Below, in pieces: positions 22,833-34,552 of a DNA stretch of 64,000 nt. Numbering within the stretch: the stretch's first letter is position 1; each line of letters begins with the position of its first letter. Made by a program: the position numbers and the translations under genes. Where the stretch lies: assembly GCF_932294415.1 (NCBI RefSeq), contig NC_065538.1:46786843-46850842 (forward strand), read 5' to 3'. The notes under the pieces are model-generated. The model was given only the letters and a program-made list of their open reading frames with translations, had not been told where the DNA came from and did no database searches. This DNA comes from Quercus robur (Eukaryota > Streptophyta > Magnoliopsida > Fagales > Fagaceae).

Positions 22833-23917
22833 ATGACTAGGAAGACTAGAGCCAATAGGAAAGCCTCCACTTCATTTGAGCCTTCTTTTAAGAGTGATAA
22901 GTTTTCGAGTGTGAAAAACCAAGAGTTGTATGAGACGCTGAACATTAAGAGAAAAATTTGGGCTGAGAGAGAGGTTTTGTTAGATGAGCTTGATCCAGCT
23001 ATTAGGGCTAATTTTGAGCATAGGGGTTGGTTGCCACTGTTGGATATTGATCATCCACTCCCAACTGCCCTGATTAGAAAGTTCTACTCGAACCTCTCTA
23101 TCCACGTCTATTATTCCAACACTCAAGTTAAGTGTTGGATAAGAGGTGAAGAGTACACCATTACTCCTAAGGTAGTGGCTGATGCTCTTGGGGTACCGTT
23201 GGTCCAGCACCCTGTCTATTCCTATTTAGAGTCTCCACCCCTTGACGACATTATGTCGTACATCACTGGGTCTTCTATCTAGTGGGGTTCTGATCCTCGG
23301 ATCACTACTACTGAGCTCACTGAGATTCACTATCTTTTCTTTAGAATAGCTTGTCATTCATTGTGGCCTATCTCTCATTTGCACACCATTCCTTTGGAGC
23401 GTTGTGCATTTTTGTATGCTCTTGTTACTGATGCTCCTATCAGTTTTCCTCATCTGTTTCTTCATTCTGTGAATGAGGTTTATAGGAGTTCTTCTACTGC
23501 TCATGCTCTTTTCCATCTGGTTTTCATTCATTGGATTTTTTTGTTTTTAGGTTTAGATGACTTTCCCGCTTCTGAGCCCGTACACATAGTAGCTCCCATT
23601 GGTGCCACCTTTCTTAGGCAGAGGGCTGCTCATATGAGAGCAGGCTTTAAACATCCTAAGGATGAGCCTTCTAGTGTTGTACCCCCTCCTCCCACTTCTA
23701 CAGGCGATACTTCGGCTAAGGCATCTATTGATCCTGCTGCTGCTGTTGTTGTTCCTCCATCATCTACTTCTGATGTTTTTTACATTCGTCGTACGTTGGA
23801 GATTGTCATGGCTGTTTAGGCGGCTCATGGTCAGCTTTTGGTGGACTTGCTTTGAGAGCAAATCTAAAGCATTTTAGACAATCACCTTTGCCACCTCCTT
23901 TTGATGATGAATTCTAA
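22833..23917 (+). pseudogene. Extra sense gene of the copia element (putative plant transposon protein domain)
   Basis: Starts ATG 22833 ('MTRKTRANRK'), reads to TAG 23280, continues in frame to TAG 23817, then shifts frame once (about 23840-23858) and ends at TAA 23915 with 'PLPPPFDDEF'. The first part has a charged head followed by a conserved region with 'HRGWLPLLDIDHPLP', 'EEYTITPKVVADALGVPL' and 'SPPLDDIMSYITGSS'. After the first stop come 'LWPISHLHTIPLERC' and 'FLRQRAAHMRAG'. I recognise this as the plant-specific 'putative plant transposon protein' type domain; its function is unknown. It lies where Sireviruses carry an env-like gene, but I see no clear fusion or envelope features. Both stops fit CAG-to-TAG changes. 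The 38 hydrophobic codons upstream of the ATG are poly-T translation. Confidence 0.75.
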
Positions 23918-24435
23918 TTGCCCTTTAGCATTCTGTCACAAAAAGGGGGAGTACATTTGGACTTTTGTAGAGGGTTTTTGTAGTTAGGGGGAGATTTTGT
24001 ATGTTGGAGTTATAGATTGTATCTAGGTGCTTCATTTTGTATTTACCTTTTTTGGCTCTTGATGTATTTTTGTTTGGCTTATCCATGATAGGGGGAGATA
24101 CATTATTTTGTATATGTTTCTTGTTTCACATTGCTTATTGATTTATATTTATGAGTTATTCATGATATATGTCTTTATTTTGTGTTATGTGAAATCAAGA
24201 ATTTATTTTTTTTTTTACTGGTATTTTCTACACATGCATTTATGTGTTTGTTGAGTGTGTCAGGAAATATACAGGTTGATTCAGTCATGCTGCTATCTAC
24301 ACTTGCAACTGATGGATAGTAGTTAGGTTGGACTTTTTGTAATGGGCTTTATTGTTGGTAATGGGCTGTTTTTATGTAAACTTTGAGTAATTTTGTTTAG
24401 TTTGTGTTTTGTCACAGATTGCCAAAGGGGGAGTT
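23918..24435 (+). promoter_or_regulatory. Serial polypurine tracts before the copia 3' LTR
   Basis: Four G-rich purine tracts occur in ~500 bp: 23940-23951, 23986-23994, 24090-24100 and 24424-24433. The last, AAAGGGGGAG, sits two bases before the LTR and is the expected plus-strand primer. Repeated polypurine tracts are a known trait of Sireviruses. Confidence 0.75.
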
Positions 24436-25304
24436 TGTTAGGTTCTAAGGATTAGGAACTAATGTATTAGAACTCTAATTTGTAATGTTGGCAAACCATG
24501 ATCAAAACAGGTTTTAAGTCTTGTTTAGACTCAAAGTGTATGCGTTTTATGTAAAGTTGGAATCGAGTTACTGCAGAACTTATAGTGCAATTCTGTCTGG
24601 CTCGATCGATCGAGAATTAGACTTGATCAATCGAGAATTAGACTCGATCGATTGAAAGTCGTGTAGATTGTTTTTTTTTTTTTTTTTTTTTCTGTAGAAT
24701 TTCCAACTCAGCCCAAGCTCGTTTGACGTGTAGGGTTTTATGTTTTGTCTTAAGTATAAAAGGGAAAACCCTAGCCACGTTTTAGGTTGCTCCTTATGTT
24801 GTGTGTGTGAATCTTTTGTGAGATCAAAAGCTGGTTGCCTTCACACATACTTAGGGTTTCCAAGATTCAAGTTTATGTCAAGAACTTGGTGATCATTCAG
24901 TTGCTGCATTCAAGAAGCTTAAAGATACACAAGCTGGAGTGCTTGTACTTGCTGTGAATCCAAGAAAGAAGTAGTTTGTGGACTCGGAACTGTCACGTGA
25001 TTGTGGTAGTAAGTTTCCTACTCGAGGTAGCAATAGGATGTTAGTGGTCTAAGTCGCTATTGTGTAAACTTCAATTCTTTCATAGTGGATTCAGCTTTAC
25101 CTTGAGGATAGCTAGGTTAAATCCTCCCCAGGATTTTACCGATTTGGTTTCCTGGGTCATCATATCTTTGTATTCTTTATTTTCCACACTTTACATTGAT
25201 ATGATATATTTGTGTTAGCCTAAATTTGATAATTTGACTAAGTAATCACTTGGCTAAATAACTAGGTTAATCTGGTTCTATTTTAAGGGGTCTAAAAACA
25301 AACA
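24436..25304 (+). repeat. 3' LTR of the copia element
   Basis: 869 bp, TGTTAGG...AAACAAACA, colinear with the 5' LTR. Differences include the extra ~23-bp ATTAGACT...ATCGAG repeat near 24620, a missing 7-bp piece near 24530, a longer T run at 24669-24690, and scattered substitutions. It is followed at once by the CTTCT target duplication. Confidence 0.93.
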
Positions 25305-26678
25305 CTTCTGAATTTATTTTAGTAGAAAGTTTCTTGACTTCTCGAGCTCTGAATATTGAGGTTGTTGCAAGAACCTTTAAAAAACTTTGGCATTCTACCA
25401 GTGGATTCAAAATTAGAAATCTTGGTGACCACAAAGTCCTTTTTGTTTTTTATAATCCCCTTGATGTTGAGAGAATAATCAAAAGTGAACCATGGAGTTT
25501 CAATAAGCATTGGTGGTTCTTCAGAGGTATGAGAGTGACAGTCATTTGAGAAATTTACGGTTTGACAAATCAATGTTTTGGGTTCAAATTAATGAGATTC
25601 CAATTAGGTTCATGAAAAAAGAGATGACGAAGAATATATGTGATACTATTGGTGAAGTGATTTGATCAATAAGGGCCACCATGGAGGAGAGTAGGAGTTT
25701 TTTTCCAAGTATAGGTAGTAGTGGATATTAATCAACCTCTCTGTGGAGGTCAACTGACTACTCTAGAGAATGGTGTAAAATCTTGGGTGGTTTTCAAATA
25801 TGAATGACTTCCCAATCTCTGCTATTAGTGTGGTTGCTTGGATCATGACGATTAAGATTGCGAGATTTGGATCCAAAGCAAAGGTTCACTCCAGACAAAC
25901 CAGCAACAATTTGGACCGAGTTTACAAGCTCCTTCGTACAAATCTTTCAGCAACAGCATTATCCACGTCCCAAGATTTTATCAGAATCGAAGTCCTCCAA
26001 TTACCCCTCCAATTGCAGTGGTGTCTCCATCTATGGTGGTAGCAAGTGAAGGAAATTCAACTTTGGCAGAAGTCGAAGCAAACATGGAAACCAAAATTTT
26101 AGGAGATGAATTTAATGCTAATTACCCCTCCAATTTAAAAAAATCTTCGGTTACACATGATACGTTTCAAGAAACGGGTTGGGCCCAAGTTTCAAACAAC
26201 TCAATCGCACACAAATCCCCTCACTTAATTCTGATGTTACTATATTGGATGCATATTTTCTTTCTAAGCAAGTAGAGATTGACCAAGATTTACATAAGTT
26301 TGAACATATGACTAGCAACACAGCATGTATCCCTTTACAGGGAAGTTCTAGCCAGTCCACACATCCTTTGATGAGTCATGTACCTGACATGGCAAATCGA
26401 TCAAGTGAGTTTGCTCTCTTAAATGTATTAGCCGAGACTTACAACACCAAGTCGAACCCTAATCCTCTACCAAAACAAGGAATCTGGACACAGTTTTAGA
26501 GGCAAGTATTCTTCAAGAATTTTGACACAGATGGCTTATTGGCAATATCGGGCAAATGAACAAAGGAAGCAATTGATTCTTCACCAGAGTTGTCTAATAA
26601 AAGGTCCCAGGTTTCAAAGGTGGATGGATCCTCTTCAGTTAAATTGGTGGAGACTGTTAAACAGCCCCGCTAAGAGCA

Positions 26679-29600
26679 ATGAGTTTACTAGTTTGGAACT
26701 GTCATGAGCTTGGGAACCAACTTATAGGAAAAGAGCTTGAGGAATTAGTACAAGCAAAAGATCTCTTTTTCATGATTATAGTCGAAACATGGATAGACAA
26801 GGCAAGGCTAGATCGATTACAAAGAAATATTAATTTTGAACACAAGTGGCTGGTGGAGCGAAGTACACGAGGTGGAGGCTTGGTTCTTTTCTGGAAGTCC
26901 ACAATCAATCTCTTTGTGGAGGATTAATCCAAGTACTATATTGATGCCTTCGTAGACAAAGATACTGAGAAGGAATGGCAGTTTACTAGCTTCTATGGTG
27001 AACTAGAGACATGCACGTAGCATGAGGCTTGGGTAAAGCTTCAAAATTTAAATTCCCACCCCAATATTCCCTGGCGGTATGTAGGGGATTTTAATGAAAT
27101 TTTGAAGCAGGATGAAAAATTGGGAGGAGCAACATGAAACCATAATCAGATGCAACTTTTTCGTGAAGTAACAGATGAGTGTGGCTTCCTTGATCTGGGT
27201 TTTGTTGGTCCAAAATTTACATGGAGTAGATACTATGCGGATGGTCATTCAATTTGGGAGAGGCTAGATAAAGGCTTAGCTATAAACAGTTGGTTCCTTA
27301 AATTTCTAGGTACCTGCGTTCAACATCTACATAGCGATTCATCGGATCACTGTCCTTTACTTATTAATCCTACGAGTATTGATTATCCAACATAGTGAAA
27401 ACCTTTCTAATTCGAGGAGATGTAGCTATCCAACAATCGATGTGGAGAAACTGTAGAGGCAGTGTGGAGATAATCTTTCAATCCAAATTCAAATAGTGAA
27501 GTCTTGAACAGAGTAAAACAATGTAGTAAGGATCTTGCATGGTGGAATGGAAATTGTTTTGTCAGTATATGCAAAGAACTGGAAAAGAAGAAAAAATGCT
27601 TGCTCAAGTCGAGAATGAGTCTATACGGAGTGGGGATAATTCACAGATCAAGGAGCTTAAAGCCGAGATCAACGTGCTTTTTGATAAAGAGGCTTGGATG
27701 TAGAGCCAAAGGTCATGTGTGATGTGGCTCAGCCAAGGTGATAAAAACACGAAATATTTCCATAGTCAAGCTACGCAGTGATATAGGAAAAAGAACATCT
27801 TGGGTATTAAGGATGATGCAGGAACATGACAAAATCAACTAGATGATATTGCAGCAGTTTTGGTTAATTATTACCAAGAACTGTTTTTCTTCCTCAAGGC
27901 CAAACCTCTTTACATGTGTCCTGGATCAGATTCAACTTGTGATTACTACAGAGATGAACAATTAGCTTACAAGCATTTTTCTAGAAAGAGAAGTGGCAGT
28001 GGCGTTGAAACAAATGGCCTCGCTCAAGGCTCTTGGACCAGATAGCATGCCTCCCCTCTTTTACCAACATTTTTGGCTGATTCTTAATAGTAATGTTACT
28101 CAAGTAGTTCTGTCTTGGCTCAATTCGGGTACTTTACCTAGCCCAGTTAACCACATTTTCATTACTTTAATTCCAAAGAGTAATAGTCCTGAATATGTAC
28201 ATGAGTTTCGACCCATCAGTCTTTGTAATGTCTTATACAAGATTTTTCTCTAAAGTATTAGCAAACAAGTTGAAATTTTTTTTACCAGCTATCATTACAA
28301 AGCATCAATCGGCCTATACTAAAGATTGGCTTATATCTAACAATATTCTGGTTGCTTCTAAGACACTACATTGTATGAAAAAACATAATTCAAATAGCTC
28401 TGGATACATGGCACTCAAACTCAACATGAACAAGGCCTACGACTGGGTAGAGTGGTCTTTTATGGAAGACCTCATGAGAAATATGGGATTCGATGAAAAT
28501 TTGATTGGGCCTATCATGGTGTGTGTGAAGACTATCATCTACTCTATTCTTGTTAATGGCTAGCCAAAAGGAATGATTCTACCAACAAGGGGGATTAGGC
28601 AAGGAGATCCTCTCTCGACTTTTCTCTTTTTGTTATGTACGAAAGGGCAGCATGGGATAATAAACCAAGTTGTGAGAAGGGGAAAGATTACTAGTTTTCT
28701 ATCTACAAAAGAGGGCCAAAATTAACCCACCTCTTATTTGCAAATGATAGCATGCTATTCTATAAAGCAACATCTGATGAATGTGAGAAGGTAATGAACA
28801 TCCTTTCTACTTATGAGGAAGCATCAGGCCAAAAAATAAACAAAAACAAGACAGCCTTTTTTTTTTTTTTTCCAGTAAATCAACAAAGGATAAGACAAGA
28901 GAGATGATTAAAGGAGTTTTGGGGGTGCAGGAAATTAAACAGTATGACAAATATTCGGGGATACCATCTTTTGTTGGAAGGGAAAAAAAGTAAAGCTTTA
29001 GTTATATTAAGGAGAGAGTCTGACGGAAATTACAAGGATAGGAAAGCAAGTTGTTATCACAAGCTGGCAGAGAAGTGTTGCTTAAATTAGTAATCCGAGC
29101 AATTCCAAAAGATTTTGAAGGCCTAATCAAAAGATTTTGGTTGGGACAACGTGGTGACCGAAGAAAAATACATTGGGTGAAGTGGGATGATCTAACAAAG
29201 GCTAAGGCAATTGGAGAGATGGGCTTTCGTGATCTAGCAATTTTTAATGATTCTCTATTGGCCAAATAGGTTTGGAGGTTTCTGCAAAATAAAAATTCAC
29301 TCTTCTATCAAGTTTTCAAAGCTAAGTTCTTCCCTGATTGCACAATTATGGAAGCTAAAGATTCAAGATCTGGTTCCTATGCGTGGAGGAGTATACTCAA
29401 AGGAAGAGATGTAATTCAGAGGGGCTTAAGGTGGCGGGTTGGAGATGGGAGGAAAATAAAAATCTGGCATTATCATCGGCTACCGATTAAGCACCCACCA
29501 TTGGCCCCAATTGTTGAGACTATGGAAGATGCTAAAGTGGATGTGCCAATTGATCCACATACTCAGCAGTGGGATGAGTCCATCATTGATGGGATTTTTA

Positions 29601-29880
29601 TCCCACATGAGGCAGAAATAATTATTAAAAAAAAAAAAAAAAAAAAAAAAAACACTCCTTTGGCTCAGATGAGGTCAGATGACGTTCTTTGCTGGCTTTT
29701 TTCTCAAGATGGAAATTATAACTACAACTTAGAGTACCAGTTTCAAAAGGAAGAGGAAAATTCTGACTTTAATGTGGATTTTGCAAACCATGACAGAGTT
29801 TTGGAAAGGTGTTTCGTCTTTACTTTCTCCAAATAAAGTTAAGAACCAGATGTGGCGAGCTTGCAAATGTAGGAAAAACA
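26679..29880 (+). pseudogene. LINE ORF2: endonuclease and reverse transcriptase
   Basis: Starts ATG 26679 ('MSLLVWNCHELGNQL'), the usual beginning of a plant L1 APE endonuclease. Endonuclease landmarks: 'VETWIDKARLDR', 'YVGDFNEILKQDEK' (about 27078-27119) and 'DSSDHCPL' (about 27340). RT: 'LGPDSMPPLFYQHFW' (28035), 'NHIFITLIPKSNSPEY', 'FRPISLCNVLYKIF', 'GIRQGDPLS' (28590) and 'LLFANDSMLF' (about 28733), where F-A-D-D has become F-A-N-D. The tail keeps the region before the RVT zinc domain ('GREVLLKLVIRAIPK', 'SYAWRSILKGRDVI'). There are many stops, a one-base frameshift near 28245, and poly-A inserts at 29627-29650. The 3' end is lost. Confidence 0.88.
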
Positions 29881-29905
29881 TAGTTTGTATCTCATACAAA
29901 ATATA

Positions 29906-31711
29906 TGTAGCGGAAAATTAACGGATCTACTTCATTTGCAATTGATAACATGTACTATGTAAATTTCAGAATTTAAGAACAAGAGAGTGTACCTTGATGC
30001 GGTGAAATTCAAAACCAAAGATTAAAAGTACTTGGGAATACTTTTAATCTTCACTCCAATTTCACTTATGCCCAAGAAGTGTGGTCTCTCAATCAGTTTA
30101 TATGTATGTGTTCAAGGGATAATAAGAGAGTGGCTTACGCTCACATACACACCATTTTCATACATTACTAAATTATGTATGTTTCTTTCCTTATATATAA
30201 TTGATTATCTAATTAGGCTAGCCTTTTGGGCCATTCCAATTGGGCTTTAGTATGTGGTTTGGAGTGGGACCAAAAGGGACAAATAAAACACTAGCTCCAA
30301 TGGGTTTTAGGCCTTTCTATCAACTCTTGACAAGTCCAAAATTACCATTAATTATATTTAATACCACTATATAGATATAATTGCACTCTAGGTCTTATTA
30401 ATAAATTATATCCCAAGACATTATTATACAAACAACTCCTTCATTAAAATATTCTGTAAGGTTGAATTTATTCAACCATCTAATTGGCTTTATTCCGTGC
30501 CAAATTTGCTTGTAATTCAGCATTTAGTAACCCTGTATTTAGGTGGGATTGTTGTAAGGGTAGTGAGTGAGATAGTGTGAAGATTGCTCAAAAGTGTGCA
30601 AGAAAACAGAGAGTCGCGGCTGGGACTCGCGACTGGACTCGCGGCTTCAACCCGCCAGAATCTGCACACGTGCCAAGCATGCTGGAAGATGAACAGTCAT
30701 GCTAGCTGGAGCACTACAGGACAAAACAGGACAACTGGCCATACGGTTAACTCGCGACTGGAACTCGCGACTTAGTCAAGCCGCGAGGTCAAGCCGCGAG
30801 CCACCCCTGTTTTGGAAAAACCTGACGTTTCGCATTCCACTCCTCTTCAGTATAAATACCCTTTTAACCCACGATTGAAAGAGAGCTTCCAGAGAGAATT
30901 TTGAGAGAGAAACCCTAAAGAAAAACCAGATTGTTTTACCCACAATCTCTACCTTAAAGTCTCATCAAAATCCCTCACTCTCTTCCTCTCCATTGTCAAA
31001 TCCTTGAGAGGCCTTTATACCAAACCTGGTTCTCACCATTATCATCTCTGTGAGACAGTCGTTTGGAGTTCTGGGAAGCAGTTAGGAAGGAGCCAATATT
31101 CATTGGTTGATGCTACGGTGTAGTAGCGGAATCCGGAAAGCTAGAAAAGAAAAAGGTTCGGCGCAACCTCGTTGGAGCAAGAAGCTTGGAGGGCTTAGGT
31201 GCATTGGGTAGATTAGGCTTGGAGGGTCTATTGCTGTCCTTGTATCCCAACTGTATTTTCTAGTGGATTGATTACCGCTTGGAGGGCGGCGGAGAGGTTT
31301 TTCGCCGAGGTCTTCGGTTTCCTCTTCGATAACATATCTGGTGTTATCGCTGTGTTTGCATCTTCCTTCCTCTCTATCTCTGCCTTTACATTATCTGCTG
31401 TGGTTTATTTTTGTTGTGGCTTAGATAGTTGTTTAGTCAATACCATGTTATAGCATATGTTAAGTTTCCGCACACTATTGTTTAACATATTACGTGTGTT
31501 GATTAAATTGGTTTTTGGGGGTCTAAACGTTCAAAAGTGTTTTTGTACACGTTTTTTGAACTTTCATATTCGTACTAATACAAAATCATGAATGTTGACT
31601 GTCACTTTGAAGATTACTACATCTTGATCCTTGAATACTCGATTTAATCCTTCAAGTTATTCATCATATATTTATGAAATTCAATTTCATAAATATATAC
31701 TTTAGGCCTAA
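29906..31711 (-). mobile_element. Probable LTR sequence, interrupted by a second LTR
   Basis: The left part (29906-30481, opening TGTAGCGGAAAATT) and the right part (31567-31711, ending AGGCCTAACA) seem to belong to one sequence with TG...CA ends. Read on the minus strand it starts TGTTAGGCCTAAAG. The two parts are separated by the LTR at 30482-31566. No internal domain or clear target duplication is visible, so the interpretation and orientation are tentative. Confidence 0.4.
30482..31566 (+). mobile_element. Solo LTR-like sequence with GC-rich 'TCGCGAC' repeats
   Basis: About 1.09 kb, from TTGGCTTTATTCCGTGCC (TG end apparently mutated) to GTTTTTTGAACTTTCA. It has several TCGCGACT/TCGCGGCT motifs (30614-30800), a TATA-type CAGTATAAATACCC at 30849 followed by CT-rich 5'-UTR-like DNA, and purine-rich GGCTTGGAGGG repeats. 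A related 5' part lies at 46640-47070. No target duplication is clear. Confidence 0.6.
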
Positions 31712-31764
31712 CACTCTGAATAACCAAACTCATTAAACTTATCTCAGGGGAATATTTTGAGTGG

Positions 31765-32680
31765 GTCTTTCATAATCAAAGCATTATTCTTGAGTAAAGC
31801 ACTTTAGAAAAAGGCAAGCCTTATAGTGTTCTACATATCCATCTATCTTAGTTTTGATCTTGCATTCCACTTGCATCCCTCTACAGATTTGCTAGGAGGT
31901 ATATCAACCATTTCCTACATATTAAGTCTTATGGAGAGCATCAAGTTCAGTAGTTACTATAGGTGTGAGGCTCACACAGAGTAGCAAATGCAGAAGAATA
32001 GTAGTAGTCCTAAAGATGTAGAGAAGGAACTTTCATCCGATTAGAGCAACGAAGTGTAGGGTCAGGTGAAGGCTCTGAAGGAAGGTTCGATGCATGTAAG
32101 GATGATGTATATGGTGATGATATGGCTGGATTTAGAACAAATGGACCTGCTTCTTGAGATAAGGCCAAGGGCTAGACATCTGAAAGAGCTAGAGGTCGAA
32201 TTAGAATCCCTCATTTGGTCAAGATGGAGATCAATAGAAGAACGGCTAAAGATTGGAAGCAGTGAGTAGATATAGAAGAAAACTGCTGAACACTGGAGAA
32301 TGGACGATGCTCCCAAAATTTCATAAGGTAAGAGATACGCAAACAAGTTGTGGGATTGCAGTAGCCTTTTTAGTTGACATCGTCACCAAGGAAGCAATAG
32401 AGTTGAGAGTGAGATTAAAGTTTGGATCGTTAATAAGAAGGAAGGGAAACGAAGCAAGCATAGTGAAAGACGAGACGGAGGAGTAGTCAAAAGGTTGGTC
32501 GTGTAATAGCTTAAATGCTGATTTGTTTTGAGTTGCGGTGAGAGAAGAAGATTGGTAATGTAGACAGTAGTGAGTGCAGCTTCACTCCAAAAGTGTTCAA
32601 GAATAGATTAGGATATAAGCAGGATAAGGAAGCGTGACCAAGACGATAGCGACTAATTGTACTATACATACACATAAATC
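31765..32680 (-). pseudogene. Copia pol fragment, duplicate of 8430-9340
   Basis: Same minus-strand integrase and early RT remnant as in copy 1, with a few small indels. For example, copy 2 reads AAACAAGTTG near 32340 where copy 1 has AAACAACAAGTTG. The RT active-site part seen at 7983-8249 is absent, so the duplication or its left edge cuts the fragment. No LTR is attached. Confidence 0.85.
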
Positions 32681-32895
32681 AATATGTAAAGTGTATCATT
32701 CTATGGAAGACAAGTAATATGCAACAATACAATATGCAACAATACTTTCAAAATCCAACACCTATAGCCAATGTAGGAAATATAAAATCTGAATAGCAGG
32801 GGATATATTTTACTTTTAAAAAAATTGAAAAAATGATTAGCTGTACTATTTTATTGTCGAGTAAGCTCCTATCATTAGACAACAGTAAGTAATCA

Positions 32896-33442
32896 CTACT
32901 GTCTTTCTAGATCTACTGCACCCACTTCATCTATACAACTCTGAATCCTCGTCGAACTCTGCCTACTAAGCATCCTCTGAAAAGAGCTTAATCGTGTACC
33001 AATACCATGTGGCATACTATCTTCTATGGGTGAAACTATGGGTTGAACCCCACTGCATAAATTACCATCCGCTGGCCTGACCCGAGGCTCAGCCAGGGTT
33101 CGGCATATGGGGCAAGTTGTGTTTGAGCTAAGCCACATATCAATGCACTCTACATGAAACCTGTGAGTACAATTTGGTAGAAGCTTAACCATGGTCTCTT
33201 CCACAATAGTGCTCAAGCAAACTGAGCACTCTGTGACTTCTTCACCATGATCAAGCTCGGCACTTGGATTGTATATGAACTTTGGTAATGAGGCCATGAC
33301 CAATGGATCGAGACCTGCCATTGGTGACTCAATAGAATGTATTTCATCCAGTGCTTCTTGATTGTTCTCCTATCTAGGGAAGCTTGTTGTCTTAAAAGGT
33401 ACCTAGGATAGATTTGGAGAATGATGAAGATCATCACAATAG
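32896..33442 (-). pseudogene. ATL-A2, RING-H2 pseudogene lacking its 5' end
   Basis: Near-identical to ATL-A1 from the GLD motif to the C-terminus. The RING-H2 ligands are all present (CSVC, then C-x1-H-x2-H-x2-C, then CPIC), and it keeps the full tail to TAG 32896-32898, which ATL-A1 lost. However, a deletion at about 33442 (180 bp relative to copy 1) removed the start codon and the beginning of the membrane segment, and one base is missing near 33361 relative to ATL-A1, shifting the frame between the membrane region and the GLD motif. An internal ATG (33321) opens a 141-aa soluble RING fragment, but it has no dedicated promoter. I judge it non-functional unless transcripts show otherwise. 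Confidence 0.85.
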
Positions 33443-34552
33443 CAAATAGACAATAGAAGAACTATGTGGCAGCAAATAAAGAAGCTGAAGCTATTATTGG
33501 TAGACAACTCACATGCTGGCTGTCATTCAAGGAGTATGTCGTTGAATTCTAAAACTTACTAGTGTAAATTTGTATAATATATTATTATGTTAGTCGGTTT
33601 AGTAACCGACCTAAGGCCTCTATCTAAGCAATGCATATGTACAAAGACAAAATAAGAGAAGTGAAATGAAATAGATACAGAGCATTAGAAATTTAGAATA
33701 CTCTGTTAGCTGTGGAAATTTCAAGAAAGGCCATGGCCATAAATTGTCTTAAGTGGTCATGTGCAAGTCTAAGAATATTTGTCTCTTTATGTCTTCAAAA
33801 CAATGTCCTGATTATTGTTTTATAAAGGCTTGTATCTTATTGGTCTATCCATGCTTACCATAGGTATGCTTGCAAAAGATTATCTTTGATTAATTTTAAT
33901 TGGTTTGTGATAAACCCTATTTGTTATATTAATAAATATATAAAAGATTTAAAGTTTTTTTTTTTTCTATTCTTTTGCATTCTAGTCTAGAATTATTGCT
34001 TAAATTACGTTTTGTGGAAGAATTGTACATGATTACTGTGAGTTACAAATTCTACTTAAGCAAACTTATGCTACATCATATATAAATAAGCTTAATCTTA
34101 TTCAGCAAGAACGTAAACCATGCTTGAAAGCGTATTCTACTTTGTTAACTAAATTGAACTTATATTCAAAGTAAAATTAATGAAATAATCCTTAACTTTT
34201 TTACTCCTTTCAACTCAATTGCAAGTTTACAGCCTTACTACATATGTATATTCATAGTTGGAGATCCATAAAGCACTAGTAAACTCGCTTCTGTATATAA
34301 TTGATCACTAGATATGTAAAACTTGATAAAAAATAATTATGAAAAAAAATAAAAGCAGTAATTCAGCATGCATCTACATTTCGAAATCAGTGAGACAATT
34401 TCATTTTGGTACGAAACTTAACTTCATAATCTGATTGCGGTGAAATCTTTTTAAGAAAGTAAATCTTTTTATTGCAAATTCAATCAATATTTAATGTGTA
34501 TCACTCTACGGTAGAAAACTAAATGCAACAATACATACTTTCAATGTAATCA

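Larger units (their letters stand above)
16538..25304 (+). mobile_element. Complete-ended Ty1/copia element (Sirevirus-like features)
   Basis: 8767 bp, bounded by two LTRs and the target duplication CTTCT (16533-16537 and 25305-25309). The order is 5' LTR, PBS, protease-integrase-RT-RNase H, a long 3' region with an extra sense gene, repeated polypurine tracts, 3' LTR. Protease-integrase-RT order defines Ty1/copia. An extra gene after pol plus multiple polypurine tracts is typical of Sireviruses; assignment to that genus is inference. Almost all of gag is missing: only ~0.24 kb separates the PBS from the protease. It sits inside LINE ORF1. Confidence 0.93.
16448..26673 (+). pseudogene. LINE ORF1 (gag-like, DUF4283 plus CCHC knuckle), split by the copia element
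   Basis: The reading starts at an ATA triplet (16448-16450) where an ATG would be expected, runs 29 codons to 16537, and continues in the same frame at 25310 once the copia element and one CTTCT copy are set aside. The 25310-25500 part is a DUF4283-type domain ('FKKLWHSTSGFKIRNLGDH', 'EPWSFNKHWW'), known from plant L1 ORF1 proteins that bind nucleic acid. A degenerate zinc knuckle of C-x2-C-x4-H-x4-C type lies at about 25825-25860, with stop codons inside it. Later parts (26179-26499) keep long open stretches. The frame ends at TAA 26671-26673, five bases before ORF2. Stops and frameshifts make it non-functional. Confidence 0.8.
16270..29905 (+). mobile_element. L1-type LINE, interrupted by a copia element and 3'-truncated
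   Basis: A non-LTR retrotransposon of about 4.9 kb once the 8.77-kb copia insertion (16538-25304) is set aside. The order is a 5' region, ORF1 (nucleic-acid-binding), then a 5-bp gap and ORF2 (endonuclease, RT, zinc-binding tail). The left end is approximate. The right end is lost where an LTR-like sequence begins near 29906, so no poly-A tail is visible. All coding is broken. Confidence 0.85.

Noticed and set aside
32896-33321. 141-aa RING protein as a functional gene
   Set aside because: It is the remainder of ATL-A2 after loss of the start, membrane segment and frame; an internal Met without its own promoter.
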